Source of the DNA: Ruegeria sp. Alg231-54
GTDB lineage: Bacteria; Pseudomonadota; Alphaproteobacteria; Rhodobacterales; Rhodobacteraceae
Length of the DNA: 64,000 nt
Assembly: GCF_900143525.1 (NCBI RefSeq)
Contig: NZ_FREZ01000006.1
Coordinates: 1-64,000 of the forward strand
Direction of reading: 5' to 3'
Position 1 is the stretch's first letter; each line of letters opens with the position of its first letter. Position numbers and translations under genes: made by a program. The notes below the pieces were generated by a model that saw only the letters and a program-made list of their open reading frames with translations, had not been told where the DNA came from and ran no database searches. Shown here piece by piece: positions 37,812 through 47,729 of the stretch.

Positions 37812-37840
37812 TTGACCCTTCCAGCCAGTGGGCTTAAACG
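37812..37840 (+). promoter_or_regulatory. Promoter of tRNA-Leu
   Basis: TTGACC (37812-37817) is followed after exactly 17 bp by TAAACG (37835-37840). The tRNA begins 17 bp later, so transcription would start about 8-10 nt ahead of it. The preceding sequence is A/T-rich (runs of A and T near 37780-37797). Confidence 0.65.
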
Positions 37841-37856
37841 CCCCTCCACGACACCT

Positions 37857-37943
37857 GCCCAGGTGGCGGAATTGGTAGACGCGCTAGCTTCAGGTGCTAG
37901 TGTCCGTATGGACGTGGAGGTTCGAGTCCTCTCCTGGGCACCA
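37857..37943 (+). tRNA. tRNA-Leu (anticodon CAG)
   Basis: The 87-nt sequence folds as a class II tRNA. The acceptor stem is GCCCAGG/CCTGGGC, the anticodon stem is CTAGC/GCTAG with loop TTCAGGT (anticodon CAG, reading CUG), there is a long variable arm, and GGTTCGAGTCC forms the T arm. The 3' CCA is encoded. The long variable arm and CAG anticodon identify leucine. No integrase or duplicated tRNA end was seen nearby. Confidence 0.96.
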
Positions 37944-38013
37944 AATCTCCTTAAAATCAAACCACTGATATTCTCTTACCGGAATTGAGTTTCCGTGGGA
38001 TGTGATCTGACGC

Positions 38014-38035
38014 GGGCCGGTCCATTCACCGGCCC
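38014..38035. terminator. Hairpin after the cox operon
   Basis: GGGCCGGT and ACCGGCCC form an 8-bp perfect stem with loop CCATTC between the tRNA and the end of coxG. It lies 11 bp beyond the coxG stop. There is no T tract, so it may stabilise the cox mRNA 3' end and not be a classical terminator. Confidence 0.4.
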
Positions 38036-38046
38036 TGTCACGCGCC

Positions 38047-38499
38047 TTAAGTGACGGATTGTTCTGAAACAACTTCGCCAAACCGGGTAAAAAATTTGCC
38101 CGACAGCTTTTTCGCCGTACCAGCGATTAGGCGGCTGCCCAGCTGGGCGATTTTTCCACCAACCTCGACCTTGGCTGTATAAGCCAGAACGGTTTCGTCC
38201 CCATCTTCAGTCAGCGTCACGTCTGCACCACCCTTGGCAAATCCGGCGGCACCGCCCTTGCCTTCCCCGGTCAAGGAAAACTCGTCCGGTGCATTGGCAG
38301 TGTCCAGCGTCACAGCGCCCGCAAACCGGGCTTTGACGGGGCCGATCTTCAAGACCACCTTGGCTTCCAGATCTTCGGGTGAATTTTGGATCAGCTCTTC
38401 GCACCCTGGGATGCATTCCTGCAGGATTTCGGGATTATTCAGAGCCTTGTAAACCACATCCCGCGGCGCAGAGATGCGGACTTCGTCACTCAGTTCCAT
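38047..38499 (-). CDS. coxG: CO dehydrogenase accessory protein CoxG (SRPBCC fold)
   Basis: The 150-aa protein matches the CoxG family: a START-like fold beginning SDEVRISAPRDVVYKALNNPEILQECIPGCEEL, with ADVTLTEDGDETVLAYTAKVEVGGKIAQLGSRL in the second half. CoxG is thought to anchor CO dehydrogenase at the membrane. AAAGGAAAG precedes the ATG. It is the last gene of the cox operon, 126 bp after coxF, with a possible 36-codon frame in between. Confidence 0.92.
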   Translation of the reverse strand: MELSDEVRISAPRDVVYKALNNPEILQECIPGCEELIQNSPEDLEAKVVLKIGPVKARFAGAVTLDTANAPDEFSLTGEGKGGAAGFAKGGADVTLTEDGDETVLAYTAKVEVGGKIAQLGSRLIAGTAKKLSGKFFTRFGEVVSEQSVT

Positions 38500-38514
38500 T
38501 CAACTTTCCTTTGT

Positions 38515-38625
38515 TCAACAGCATCTTGGATATACCAGAAGCGCGGTCTCTGTCGCCTCTTCCGGAGTTTGTTCGGGACGCGCGGGCCACAGGGACCTCA
38601 GGCGTTTAAGCACGTTTCTCATCAT
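38515..38625 (-). CDS. Possible 36-aa peptide between coxF and coxG
   Basis: An ATG at 38625 is preceded by GGAG 5 nt upstream and opens a 36-codon frame beginning inside the last codons of coxF. The peptide is basic at its start (MMRNVLKRLRSLWP) and acidic later (EQTPEEATETALL). It fills most of the coxF-coxG gap. I recognise no family. It may be a real small protein or only a coupling frame. Confidence 0.3.
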   Translation of the reverse strand: MMRNVLKRLRSLWPARPEQTPEEATETALLVYPRCC

Positions 38626-39418
38626 GGGACTCCGTTTTGGATTTGTCACTGTTTCGCCAAAGCACAATTTCAGCCAGGATCGACACGGCGATCTCATGCG
38701 GGTCGATCGCGTGGATGTTCAGACCTGCCGGTGACTTCAGCCGCGCAGCTCGTATCGGGTCCAAACCTTGCGATATCAGCTTGGCCACCAGCGTTTCGGC
38801 CTTGCGATGGCTGGCCACCATCGACACCCGCTTGGCGTCCGTTTGCAGAGCGGCGGCCAGGGCGGCGGCATCGCCCTGTCCTTGCGAAGCCACGACAACG
38901 AAGTCCCGCGGCTCAACCCCTAGGTTTTGGACGGAATCCAGAGTGAACCGTTGGCAGTCACCTTCTGTCTCTGACGCGTCACTGAGACACACGCGAAACC
39001 CAGCCAGTGCCCCATGGACTGCCAGTGCCTCTGCAATCAGCGACTCGCCAAAAATCACCAATCGCGGTGCGTGCTGATACGGCTCGACAAGCAGATCGAC
39101 AGTGCCGCCGGACGGGCAACCGCTTTTGAACGTCTGAATGCCATCAGGATCGGCCATGTTCACCACCTTTTCCGAAGGTTTGACCCGGATCATTTGCGGC
39201 GAACCACTGGCCAACGCCTGCTGGGCCGAGGATCGAACCGCACGTTGAACGCAGCCCCCGCCCAAATGGCCCAGGATCCGTCCATCTTTTGTAATCGCAG
39301 CCTTGCCCCCGGCTTTCGCCGAAGTTGCATCCGCAGTCCGCAACACCGTGGCCACGCAAAAGGCTTCATCAGTTTTGCGCAGCTGCTCAATCGTGTCGAA
39401 TATGTCGAAGCTTGCCAT
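38606..39418 (-). CDS. coxF: XdhC/CoxF-type molybdenum-cofactor maturation protein
   Basis: The 270-aa protein is of the XdhC/CoxI family. The N-terminal segment has KAGGKAAITKDGRILGHLGGGCVQRAV and the C-terminal NAD-like Rossmann half has RLVIFGESLIAEALAVHG and VSMVASHRKAETLVAKLISQGLDP. Such proteins insert or sulfurate the molybdenum cofactor of xanthine- and CO-dehydrogenases. Its position between coxE and coxG corresponds to coxF. AAAGGAG precedes the ATG at 39418; a GTG five codons earlier overlaps that signal. Confidence 0.87.
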   Translation of the reverse strand: MASFDIFDTIEQLRKTDEAFCVATVLRTADATSAKAGGKAAITKDGRILGHLGGGCVQRAVRSSAQQALASGSPQMIRVKPSEKVVNMADPDGIQTFKSGCPSGGTVDLLVEPYQHAPRLVIFGESLIAEALAVHGALAGFRVCLSDASETEGDCQRFTLDSVQNLGVEPRDFVVVASQGQGDAAALAAALQTDAKRVSMVASHRKAETLVAKLISQGLDPIRAARLKSPAGLNIHAIDPHEIAVSILAEIVLWRNSDKSKTESHDEKRA

Positions 39419-39429
39419 GTGGGCTCCTT

Positions 39430-40617
39430 TCACAGCTTACGGAATTGCGGTTCCAGCGCCGCCAGCGCCTCAAGCGTGTTTGCGGGCAGGTGCGCGTCCA
39501 GATACGGCTCAGCTGCCTGCATTGCGGCGGCAATGGGCTGGTAGTCGCGCCAGCCTTTCAACGGGTTCAGCCAGACAATCCGCCGGGCTTTGCGTCGAAT
39601 CCGAGCCAATACATCGCCCAAAGCTTGCGGGTCCGAGCTGCAATACCCGTCAGACAGGATCAGTACGATGGTCCGACCGTTCAGTGCGCGCGCGCCATAT
39701 CCATTTAGAAAATGCTCAAGACTGCCTGAGATATCCGTGCCTCCGCCAAACCCTTCGGCCATCAGCGACAACCGCCCTGCTGCGCGCAGCGAATCGTGGT
39801 CGCGCAACGCATCCGTGACGCGCATCAAGCGCGTATGGAACAGATATGCGTCCGCTTCGGTTCCTGTGCCAATCAAGCCTTTCAGGAAAGCCAGAAAGAC
39901 GCGCGAATATACCGTCATCGAACCGCTTACATCGCACAGTGCAACGATCCGCATCGGACGCGGTGGGCGGGCGCGGCGATACAGGTCCATCGGCTCGCCG
40001 CCCCGTGCAAGGCTGGCGCGCTGTATCCGGCGCATGTCCAGAGCAGGCCCCCGCAGCGCTTTTTTCCGCCGGCGCGAGCGGCGGTCGCGGATGGCGCGCG
40101 CCAGCGCTGTCGCCGCTTGTTCGGCCTGCTTCAGTGCGTCTTCATCCATCAGTTCACGCAAATCCCGACGCGACAGGTTGGCCGTACGGGTCGCAATCAG
40201 CTTCCCGTCTCTCCCCACAGCCTGTTCGTCGCCCGGATCAGGGGTTGCGTCCTGATCCGAATCGGAACTGGTCTCCTGAATGTCTTGGCTTTCTTGCTGC
40301 CAGATCATCGGCTTGGCGGATTGCACCCGAACATGCGCGGTTTGCGCCACTCCGGTCCGTTGTTTCCCGGCATTTAGCCAATATGCATCGAAAAGATCGT
40401 CAAACCGTCGCCAGTCCTCTGCGTCACCGGCCAGCAATACACACAGCGCCTGTCTGGCCTGCGGCAAATCCGTCGCCTCTACTTCCGCCAGCACCGCCAA
40501 TGCATCCCCGGTCTCAGCCGGTCCGACGCGCATCCCGTTCATCCGCAAATGTGCAATGAAGCCAGACATGCGATCCGCCAGGCCAGAGGCACGAGAAGGG
40601 AACCGGGTGACCTGCAT
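39430..40617 (-). CDS. coxE: CoxE, von Willebrand factor A domain protein
   Basis: The 395-aa protein has a C-terminal vWA domain with the metal-site motif DVSGSM (in IVALCDVSGSMTVYSRVF) and an N-terminal helical region ending in an Arg/Lys-rich stretch (IRDRRSRRRKKALRG). CoxE works with the AAA+ ATPase CoxD to activate the copper-molybdenum site of CO dehydrogenase. The ATG at 40617 is preceded by GGAAAGGTGG and overlaps the coxD stop. The order D-E matches known cox clusters. Confidence 0.93.
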   Translation of the reverse strand: MQVTRFPSRASGLADRMSGFIAHLRMNGMRVGPAETGDALAVLAEVEATDLPQARQALCVLLAGDAEDWRRFDDLFDAYWLNAGKQRTGVAQTAHVRVQSAKPMIWQQESQDIQETSSDSDQDATPDPGDEQAVGRDGKLIATRTANLSRRDLRELMDEDALKQAEQAATALARAIRDRRSRRRKKALRGPALDMRRIQRASLARGGEPMDLYRRARPPRPMRIVALCDVSGSMTVYSRVFLAFLKGLIGTGTEADAYLFHTRLMRVTDALRDHDSLRAAGRLSLMAEGFGGGTDISGSLEHFLNGYGARALNGRTIVLILSDGYCSSDPQALGDVLARIRRKARRIVWLNPLKGWRDYQPIAAAMQAAEPYLDAHLPANTLEALAALEPQFRKL

Positions 40618-41483
40618 CACGCCACCTTTCCAATCAGGCGGTCCATCACTTCAGGCGGGGCCGCGTCATAATCGGCTGCGGTTTTCAGAAGACAGACAAG
40701 AGTCGCCTGAACCTCTTCGCGAGACTGCGCCATGTCGTTGACACCCAATCCGGAAAGGGCTGCCGCCCAGTCCAGCATCTCGGCAATGCCCGGAGTCTTC
40801 TCCAAGTCTTCTTTGCGCAAAGCCTGCACGACGCCAACAATCTGGCGTGCCAACTGCCCTTCAACTTGGGGCATGCGGGCTTTCAAGATTGCCATTTCGG
40901 TTTCACGCGACGGGTAGTCAAGGAAACTGTACAGGCACCGGCGGCGCAGTGCATCGGACAAGTCCCGCGTGCCATTCGCCGTCAGAATAACGGTCGGCTT
41001 TGTACGCGCCGGGATCGTGCCCAGTTCGGGAATTGTGATTTGAAAGTCCGAGAGGATTTCCAACAAATACGCTTCAAATTCTTCGTCGGCCCGGTCAATT
41101 TCATCAATTAGCAGAACCGGAGGGGCATCTTGCGAAATGGCCTCTAACAAGGGACGTTTCAGCAGATATTCATCTGAGAAAAGCTGTGCTTCGCTCGTTC
41201 CGCCCTGCGCCTCGCTCGCTCGGATCGCCAGAAGCTGACGCTGATAGTTCCATTCATAAATGGCATGACTGGCATCGAGCCCTTCATAACATTGCAGCCG
41301 GATCAGCCGGGCGTCCTGCCACGCGGCCAGGGCCTTTGCCACTTCAGTCTTTCCAACGCCAGCAGGACCTTCCAACAACAATGGCCGCCCAAGTTGCTGT
41401 GCCAAATGCAGCGCCATCGCCAACCGGTCATCGGAAACATAGCCCTGCGCGGCCAATCCGTTCTGAACATCACTCAAAGTCAA
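40617..41483 (-). CDS. coxD: CoxD, MoxR-family AAA+ ATPase
   Basis: The 288-aa AAA+ protein has Walker A GPAGVGKT (about residue 39), Walker B LLIDEIDRADEEFEAYLLE and the sensor region VILTANGTRDLSDALRRRC. CoxD unfolds or remodels apo-CO dehydrogenase to build the [CuSMoO2] cluster. There is no ATG at the N terminus. I chose a TTG at 41483, which shares TTGA with the stop of a 7-codon ORF; the next TTG (41477) is also possible. Further upstream the frame runs through the hairpins of a repeat element and is probably not translated. Confidence 0.9.
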   Translation of the reverse strand: MTLSDVQNGLAAQGYVSDDRLAMALHLAQQLGRPLLLEGPAGVGKTEVAKALAAWQDARLIRLQCYEGLDASHAIYEWNYQRQLLAIRASEAQGGTSEAQLFSDEYLLKRPLLEAISQDAPPVLLIDEIDRADEEFEAYLLEILSDFQITIPELGTIPARTKPTVILTANGTRDLSDALRRRCLYSFLDYPSRETEMAILKARMPQVEGQLARQIVGVVQALRKEDLEKTPGIAEMLDWAAALSGLGVNDMAQSREEVQATLVCLLKTAADYDAAPPEVMDRLIGKVA

Positions 41484-41496
41484 AACCAGGATCCAA

Positions 41497-41588
41497 TCTT
41501 CATCTGGCCAAAAATATCCCGGGGGAGGTTCGGAGGGGGTAGAACCCCCTCCGTTCGGTCGGACCGGCAAAAGCCGGTTCGAAACCGT
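41497..41588 (-). repeat. Dispersed double-hairpin element, copy B
   Basis: Directly after the coxL stop the minus strand has a hairpin ACCGGC/GCCGGT (41563-41578), a second hairpin GGAGGGGG/CCCCCTCC (41532-41552) and a tail at 41525-41497 reading CCCCCGGGATATTT then TTGGCCAGATGAAGA. It matches copy A in tail sequence, in having two hairpins and in orientation between co-directional genes. Its ATG (41503) opens a 7-codon ORF, MKIGSWF, that ends in TGA overlapping the coxD TTG. Confidence 0.65.
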
Positions 41589-44002
41589 TTACCCGTGCAT
41601 CCCCAACCCATTGGCGATCTTCCAGATCCGCCAATGATCATGTGGCATATGGCTTTGCACCAACCCAAAGGGCCGGAACGCATCATGCACCGCGTTCGAG
41701 AACGCAGGTACACCGCCCACATTCGGGCTTTCACCAACACCTTTTGCACCGATCGGGTGGTGCGGAGATGGCGTGACCGTGTGATCGGTGGTGTAGTTCG
41801 GCGTCTCCCAAGCCGTTGGCAGGAAGAAATCCATCAGCGTCGCGGTCTTGACGTTGCCCATCTCGTCGTAGGCAATCTCCTGCCCCATCGCGATGGCCAG
41901 CGCTTCGGTCACCCCACCATGGACCTGCCCTTCGATGATCATCGGGTTGATCCGCGTGCCGCAATCGTCCAGCGCATAGAACTGCCGAACATCCCATTCA
42001 CCGGTATCCACATCGATCTCCATGACACAGATATAGGCCCCGAACGGGTAAGTCATATTCGGGGGGTCATAGTAGCTGACGGCCTCCAGACCGGGCTCCA
42101 GCCCCGGAATCGCCTGGTTGTAGGCGGCAAAAGCGATCTCTTTCATGGTCTTGAACCGCTCGGGCGCGCCTTTGACGGCAAACCGATCGACATCCCATTC
42201 GACATCATTGTCATGGACCTCGAGCAGATAGGCCGCGATCATCTGCGCCTTGGCGCGGATTTTGCGCGCGGCCATGGCTGTCGCGGCACCGGCAACCGGT
42301 GTGGACCGAGACCCGTAGGTTCCAAGCCCGTACGGTGCGGTATCGGTATCGCCTTCCTCCAACGTGATATCGTCCGCAGGAAGCCCGATCTCACTGGCGA
42401 TGATCTGGGCAAAGGTTGTGGCGTGGCCCTGACCCTGGCTGATTGTCCCCAGCCGCGCGATGGCGGAACCCGTCGGGTGAATCCGGATTTCGCACGAGTC
42501 GAACATTCCCAGTCCGAGGATATCGCAGTTCTTGACCGGTCCGGCGCCGACGATTTCGGTGAAATGCGTCAGGCCAATGCCCAACAGTTTGCGAGTTTTT
42601 CCAGCCTTGAAATCCTCAACCCGCTGCGCCTGTTCCGCCCGCAGACCTTCGTAGTCGACGGCCTTCAGCGCCTTGTCCCAGGCGGTGTGATAATCGCCCG
42701 AGTCATACTCCCAGCCCAGCGCGGACTGATACGGGAACTGATCTTTGCGGATAAAGTTGATCCGACGCAGTTCGGCCGCGTCCATGTTCAGTTTGATGGC
42801 CAGTACTTCGATCATCCGTTCGATGAAATATGCGGCCTCTGTCACACGGAACGAACAACGATAAGCCACCCCGCCCGGTGCCTTGTTGGTATAGACACCG
42901 TCTACGGCCAAATAGGCGGTCGGGATGTCGTAGGACCCAGTGCAGATGTTCATGAAACCGGCCGGGAATTTGGTCGGATCGGCACAAGCGTCAAATCCAC
43001 CATGATCCGCTGTCGTATGGCACCAGAGACCGGTGATTTTGCCATCCTTGGTTGCCGCGATCTTGCCCTGCATCCAATAGTCACGCGCAAAGGCGGTGGA
43101 CATAAGGTTTTCCATCCGGTTCTCGACCCATTTCACCGGCTGGCCGGTGACAATCGAGGCGACAACCGAGCAGACATAGCCCGCATAGGCACCAACTTTA
43201 TTACCAAAGCCGCCACCGATATCAGGGCTGATCACCCGGATATTGTGCTCGGCCAGACCCGAGATCAGCGATACAACGGTACGGATCGCGTGCGGGGCCT
43301 GGAACGTGCCATAGAGCGTCAGCTTACCGGTCACCTTGTCCATTGACGCGACACAGCCGCAGGTCTCCAACGGGCAAGGATGCGTGCGGTGGTAATAGAC
43401 CATCTCTTCGGCCACGACATCGGCCTGACTCAGAACCGCTTCGGTCGCGTCCTTGTCGCCCTGTTCCCAAGTGAAGATATGGTTGTGATGCTTGCGCGGC
43501 CCATGTGCGCCTTCGGTCTGACCCGCAAGGTCTTCGCGCAGGACAACATCTGATTTCAGCGCCTCGAACGGGTTGGTCAGAACGGGCAGTTCTTCATAGT
43601 CAACTTCGACCAGCTCGGCCGCATCCGCCGCGATATACCGATTTTCAGCGACGACATAAGCAACTTCCTGGCCCTGGAACAGAACCTTGCCATCGGCCAG
43701 CACCATTTGCTTGTCGCCCGCCAACGTCGGCATCCAATGCAATCCCAATGGCGCAAGGTCTTCGGCGGTCAGAACCGCAACAACGCCAGGTATCGCCAGC
43801 GCCGCCTCTTTGTTCACGCTGACGACGCGGGCATGGGCATACGGAGAGCGGACAAAGGCGCCAAACAGCATCCCGTCCATCTTGATGTCATCGACATAAT
43901 TGCCCTTGCCCTGGGTAAAGCGCACATCTTCGACGCGTTTGCGCGAACTGCCCATCCCTTTGAGATTGGCGACGCGTTCTTCGGGGGTCAGAGTCTGGTC
44001 GT

Positions 44003-44006
<4 letters not shown>
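41589..44006 (-). CDS. coxL: Aerobic CO dehydrogenase large subunit CoxL, form I
   Basis: The 805-aa molybdenum subunit oxidises CO to CO2. It carries the form I signature AYRCSFR (DNA 42846-42866), whose Cys384 would bridge copper to molybdenum. Form II homologues have AYRGAGR here. Other cofactor residues are in [14 protein letters not shown] and in [13 protein letters not shown] with the active-site Glu. The length is that of characterised CoxL. The ATG at 44006 overlaps the coxS stop (ATGA). The order M-S-L-D-E-F-G follows. Form I genes are the ones tied to real CO oxidation in marine roseobacters. Confidence 0.97.
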
Positions 44007-44497
<491 letters not shown>

Positions 44498-44511
44498 CGT
44501 TGTTCCTCCCC

Positions 44512-45345
44512 TCAACCCGCGCGGCTTTGCGCGCGTTCGATGGCGCGGCGCAGCATCACAGCGGCCACGTGTTTCTTGAATTCGACCGGGCCGCGATTGT
44601 CGGCCACCGGGTCGATCGCATCGAGCATCGCGGCGACACAACCGCTGACATCCCCATCCGCCAGCGCATTGCTTGCGCTTTCAGACCAGACTGGTGTGTC
44701 CGCCAAATTGGTCATCGCGACCGAGGCATGACCATTGCCCACCATCACTGCTGCTGCCGCTGTCGCATAATCGCCGATCTTGCGTTTCTGCTTTTCGTAG
44801 GCCTGACCCACACCTGCGCCCGGCACCGGGATCGAAATACGGGTCAAGATTTCTTCATCGTCCCGCGCAGTGAAGTAAGCGGCCTCATAAAACTCACGCG
44901 CGGCGACACTGCGGCGGCCATCGGGGCCAGACAGTTCAAACGTTGCGTTCAGGCATTGCATCAACCCCGGCATATCATTGCCCGGATCACCATTGGCGAC
45001 GTTTCCACCGACGGTTCCCACATATCGCACCTGAGGATCCGCAATCTGCAGCGCGGCCTCTCGGATCAACGGAATGGCTGTAGCCAAGCCGTCATGGGTT
45101 ATCAGCTCATGCTGGGTCACCATTGCGCCAAGCGAAACCGTGCCGGCACCAATCTCGATGCCTTTGAGCTCCTCGATCGCTTGCAGATCGACTAGATGGC
45201 CCATTTCGGCCATGCGCAGCTTCATCATCGGGATAAGACTGTGCCCGCCCGCGATCACGCGTGCCTCATCTCCGTGTTCCTGCAAAATGCCAATGGCCGA
45301 GGCAATATCGCCTGGCCGGTGATACTCAAAACCGGCTGGTATCAT
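44512..45345 (-). CDS. coxM: CO dehydrogenase medium (FAD) subunit CoxM
   Basis: The 277-aa FAD-binding subunit passes electrons on toward the quinone pool. The FAD segments are [14 protein letters not shown] and [28 protein letters not shown] precedes the ATG at 45345. It is the first structural gene, 14 bp ahead of coxS and 139 bp after coxC, so the cox promoter may lie in that 139-bp gap or before coxC. Confidence 0.96.
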   Translation of the reverse strand: MIPAGFEYHRPGDIASAIGILQEHGDEARVIAGGHSLIPMMKLRMAEMGHLVDLQAIEELKGIEIGAGTVSLGAMVTQHELITHDGLATAIPLIREAALQIADPQVRYVGTVGGNVANGDPGNDMPGLMQCLNATFELSGPDGRRSVAAREFYEAAYFTARDDEEILTRISIPVPGAGVGQAYEKQKRKIGDYATAAAAVMVGNGHASVAMTNLADTPVWSESASNALADGDVSGCVAAMLDAIDPVADNRGPVEFKKHVAAVMLRRAIERAQSRAG

Positions 45346-45484
45346 GTTTTTCCTCCCTGGGTCCAAGCGGTATGCCTTGGGGGACCTGCGGTAAGGAAAG
45401 AACGCTGAAGCCATCTGTTCCAGCCAGTGGAAACGGAGAGCGCGGCTTATTTCACGAAATGCGAATGCGCTGCACGAGCTGCGA

Positions 45485-46582
45485 TCAAAGGCCCAGCGCC
45501 TCGCGAATGTCCGTCAGGCGGGATCGACTAACCGGCACCTTGGCCAGCGCATCGACACCATCGAAATAGCAGGTGCCGTTATCCTTATGCCTCTCGAACC
45601 GCGAGACCTGTTTGGGGTTCACCAGATAACTGCGATGAGCCCGCAAAAACCCTTCAGGCACCAGGCGCGATTCAGCTTCGGTAATGGACCACGGGCAAAA
45701 CAGTTTCTCGGCGTTCATATAGAGAACGGTGTAGTGCCCTTCGGCCCGGATGGCTGCGATATTGGAAGGCTGGGCGAAAAATGTTTGTCCCTCCCGCTCA
45801 AATGGAACCCCGGCCCGCAATGTGGGCTCTGGTTCCGGGGCAGGTTCCGGCGCGCTGGGCGATATATTTGTTGCCGCAGGTTCGATGAAGGTGATGCCCG
45901 TTAGCAGGAATGCACCACAGATCAGGAACACGGAAACCGTGACCCCCATCGCCAGCACCTGATTGTTTAGCGCAGGTCCGGCGCGACCGGCGGTATCGCT
46001 TGCGACAAAATCAGTCAGACCGGTGGCGACGAAATGCATGGTGAAGACCGCCAACCCGAAACACACCGTTCCCAGCAAAATATTGCGTTGCGTTCGGTTA
46101 TCATAGGCAACCCAGATTGCCAGCACCGACAGAACGACCGAGGCCAGGGTCGAAATCACCACGTCCCAAAGATTGTAAACGGGGCGGCACAGCTCCATCC
46201 CGGCCATACCGACGTAGTGCATGACAACAATCCCCAGACCCACGATCACGCCCGCACCAACAATTGTTCCCATTGTGCGGGGACGGAAATGCAGGATCAG
46301 CAGCGCCAGACCAACCATCAGGATCGCGACCAGGGCTGAGATCAGGGTGATCAAAGCATCATAATAAAACAGGATCGGCAATTGCAGGCCCAGCATGGCC
46401 ACGAAATGCATCGACCAGATCCCACCACCCAGAATGATCGCAGCCAACGCCACGACCAGTTTGCGTTTCTGATCGTCCAGTTTTGAGGCCCCATGCGTCA
46501 GATAAAGCCCTGTGAATCCGGCCATCATCGCAACAGCGAGAGACGCCGCCACAAGCCAAGCGTTATGAGAATAGTCCAACAT
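45485..46582 (-). CDS. coxC: CoxC, MHYT-domain membrane sensor with LytTR DNA-binding domain
   Basis: The 365-aa protein has a seven-helix MHYT domain, with the motifs SMHFVAML, VMHYVGMAG and TMHFVATG at roughly residues 57, 120 and 181, and a C-terminal LytTR DNA-binding domain (IAAIRAEGHYTVLYM, FLRAHRSYLVNPKQV). MHYT segments are thought to bind copper and sense CO, O2 or NO. This one-component arrangement is known for CoxC/CoxH in CO oxidisers and probably controls the cox operon. The Shine-Dalgarno is poorly placed (GGGGAGGG about 15 nt upstream). Confidence 0.9.
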   Translation of the reverse strand: MLDYSHNAWLVAASLAVAMMAGFTGLYLTHGASKLDDQKRKLVVALAAIILGGGIWSMHFVAMLGLQLPILFYYDALITLISALVAILMVGLALLILHFRPRTMGTIVGAGVIVGLGIVVMHYVGMAGMELCRPVYNLWDVVISTLASVVLSVLAIWVAYDNRTQRNILLGTVCFGLAVFTMHFVATGLTDFVASDTAGRAGPALNNQVLAMGVTVSVFLICGAFLLTGITFIEPAATNISPSAPEPAPEPEPTLRAGVPFEREGQTFFAQPSNIAAIRAEGHYTVLYMNAEKLFCPWSITEAESRLVPEGFLRAHRSYLVNPKQVSRFERHKDNGTCYFDGVDALAKVPVSRSRLTDIREALGL

Positions 46583-46724
46583 TTGGATTTACACGCCCTC
46601 CCCGACGCGTGGATGACGTTAGCAAACGGAATTGATTGCGACAATTGATGTTGAAAAGGAATTCCAACAGCATCGGCGCTGGTTTCGGTTTTTACCGACC
46701 CACCGGGCTTAGGTGACGGTCTTA

Positions 46725-47729
46725 TTACTGAATAACGGCATCTTCCCATGCAGAAAGAAACTTTGTTCGTTTCAACCCGTCCAGAAAGGTCAATAACGCA
46801 GGATCAAGACCGATTGTCTCGCGCCCGTCTGAACCATCATTCCGCTGCAAAAGAGGAAGCGGGCTGGCCTCTTCGGCCACAGCTGGTCGCTCTGTTACGA
46901 GGTAACGTAGCAGCAACTCGGCTGCTTTGGGTTCTGGCGTGGCTTTCGACACCATTGCCGTACGCATCATAATTGTTTGAAAATCAGACGGTAACACGAC
47001 CTCAAGGGCGTCTTTACCCTCGGCTCGGACGGCGGCGTAACTGCCCAGAACATTGTAAGCAACAAGGATCGAGCCATCCGCTAGGTCATTGATCATTTCG
47101 CCCGAGCAGCAATAGAGCCGCACATCCAGGCCGCCCATAACCTCCATCAAGCGCCAATACGTCTCAGACGCGCGCGCATCCTGGGTTGCAAACAGATATC
47201 CCAGACCAGACTGGCGCACGTCATAGGTACCGACCTTGCCCCGAAATTCTTCGGGTCGTTTGCGCAAGGCCTCGATCAGGCTTTGCCGGGTCTGGGGGAT
47301 GGGCTGCCCTTCAAACGCGGTTCGGTTGATCACGATTGTCGCGGGTTCCGAGGTGAATGCAAAAAGGCTGTGGTGCCATTGCGCCCAGTGTGGCACCGGG
47401 ACATCGTCGACTGGCAGGGCAAAGCCGTCATTTGCCAGTTTCAACTGCAGGTCCATCGCGCTCGAGATGATCACATCGAAGGCATCGGGCGTTGCGCGGA
47501 CACGACGGTTGATGTCGGCGGTTCCGGAAACGAGGTACTCGACACTAATCCGGGGGTTCTCCGCAACAAACCCCTCGATCACCGGGGCGAATAAGACAGT
47601 ATCGGTACTGGAAATCACACGAAGGCGCGGACCTTCGGCGCTTTCATTAAAGATCAGGCGGTCTTCCCAGTCGTCGGCCCACCCGAGGCAGGGAACAGCC
47701 AACAATACTAAAGCGATAAGATAACGCAT
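46725..47729 (-). CDS. Periplasmic substrate-binding protein paired with the sensor kinase
   Basis: The 334-aa protein has a signal peptide (MRYLIALVLLAVPCLGWA, cleaved near ADD) and the ABC-type solute-binding fold of the iron/spermidine-like group (LRVISSTDTVLFAPVIEGFVAENP, and FDVIISSAMDLQLKLANDG). There is no transporter permease next to it. It overlaps the sensor kinase gene by 22 bp, so it is the third gene of a regulator-kinase-binding-protein operon. It probably presents a ligand to the kinase. Confidence 0.82.
   Translation of the reverse strand: MRYLIALVLLAVPCLGWADDWEDRLIFNESAEGPRLRVISSTDTVLFAPVIEGFVAENPRISVEYLVSGTADINRRVRATPDAFDVIISSAMDLQLKLANDGFALPVDDVPVPHWAQWHHSLFAFTSEPATIVINRTAFEGQPIPQTRQSLIEALRKRPEEFRGKVGTYDVRQSGLGYLFATQDARASETYWRLMEVMGGLDVRLYCCSGEMINDLADGSILVAYNVLGSYAAVRAEGKDALEVVLPSDFQTIMMRTAMVSKATPEPKAAELLLRYLVTERPAVAEEASPLPLLQRNDGSDGRETIGLDPALLTFLDGLKRTKFLSAWEDAVIQ

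Noticed and set aside
37818..37831. 13-bp match TTCCAGCCAGTGG between the tRNA promoter spacer and the coxC-coxM gap (about 45418-45430)
   Set aside because: A 13-bp identity is expected several times by chance in 64 kb, and the two contexts are unrelated.
37857..37943. tRNA-Leu as an attachment site for a genomic island (the cox operon lies next to it)
   Set aside because: No integrase gene, no direct repeat of the tRNA 3' end and no change of base use was seen around the cox genes.
41265..43346. 693-codon plus-strand frame opposite coxL and coxD
   Set aside because: It is antisense to coxL and coxD, which have intact active-site motifs.
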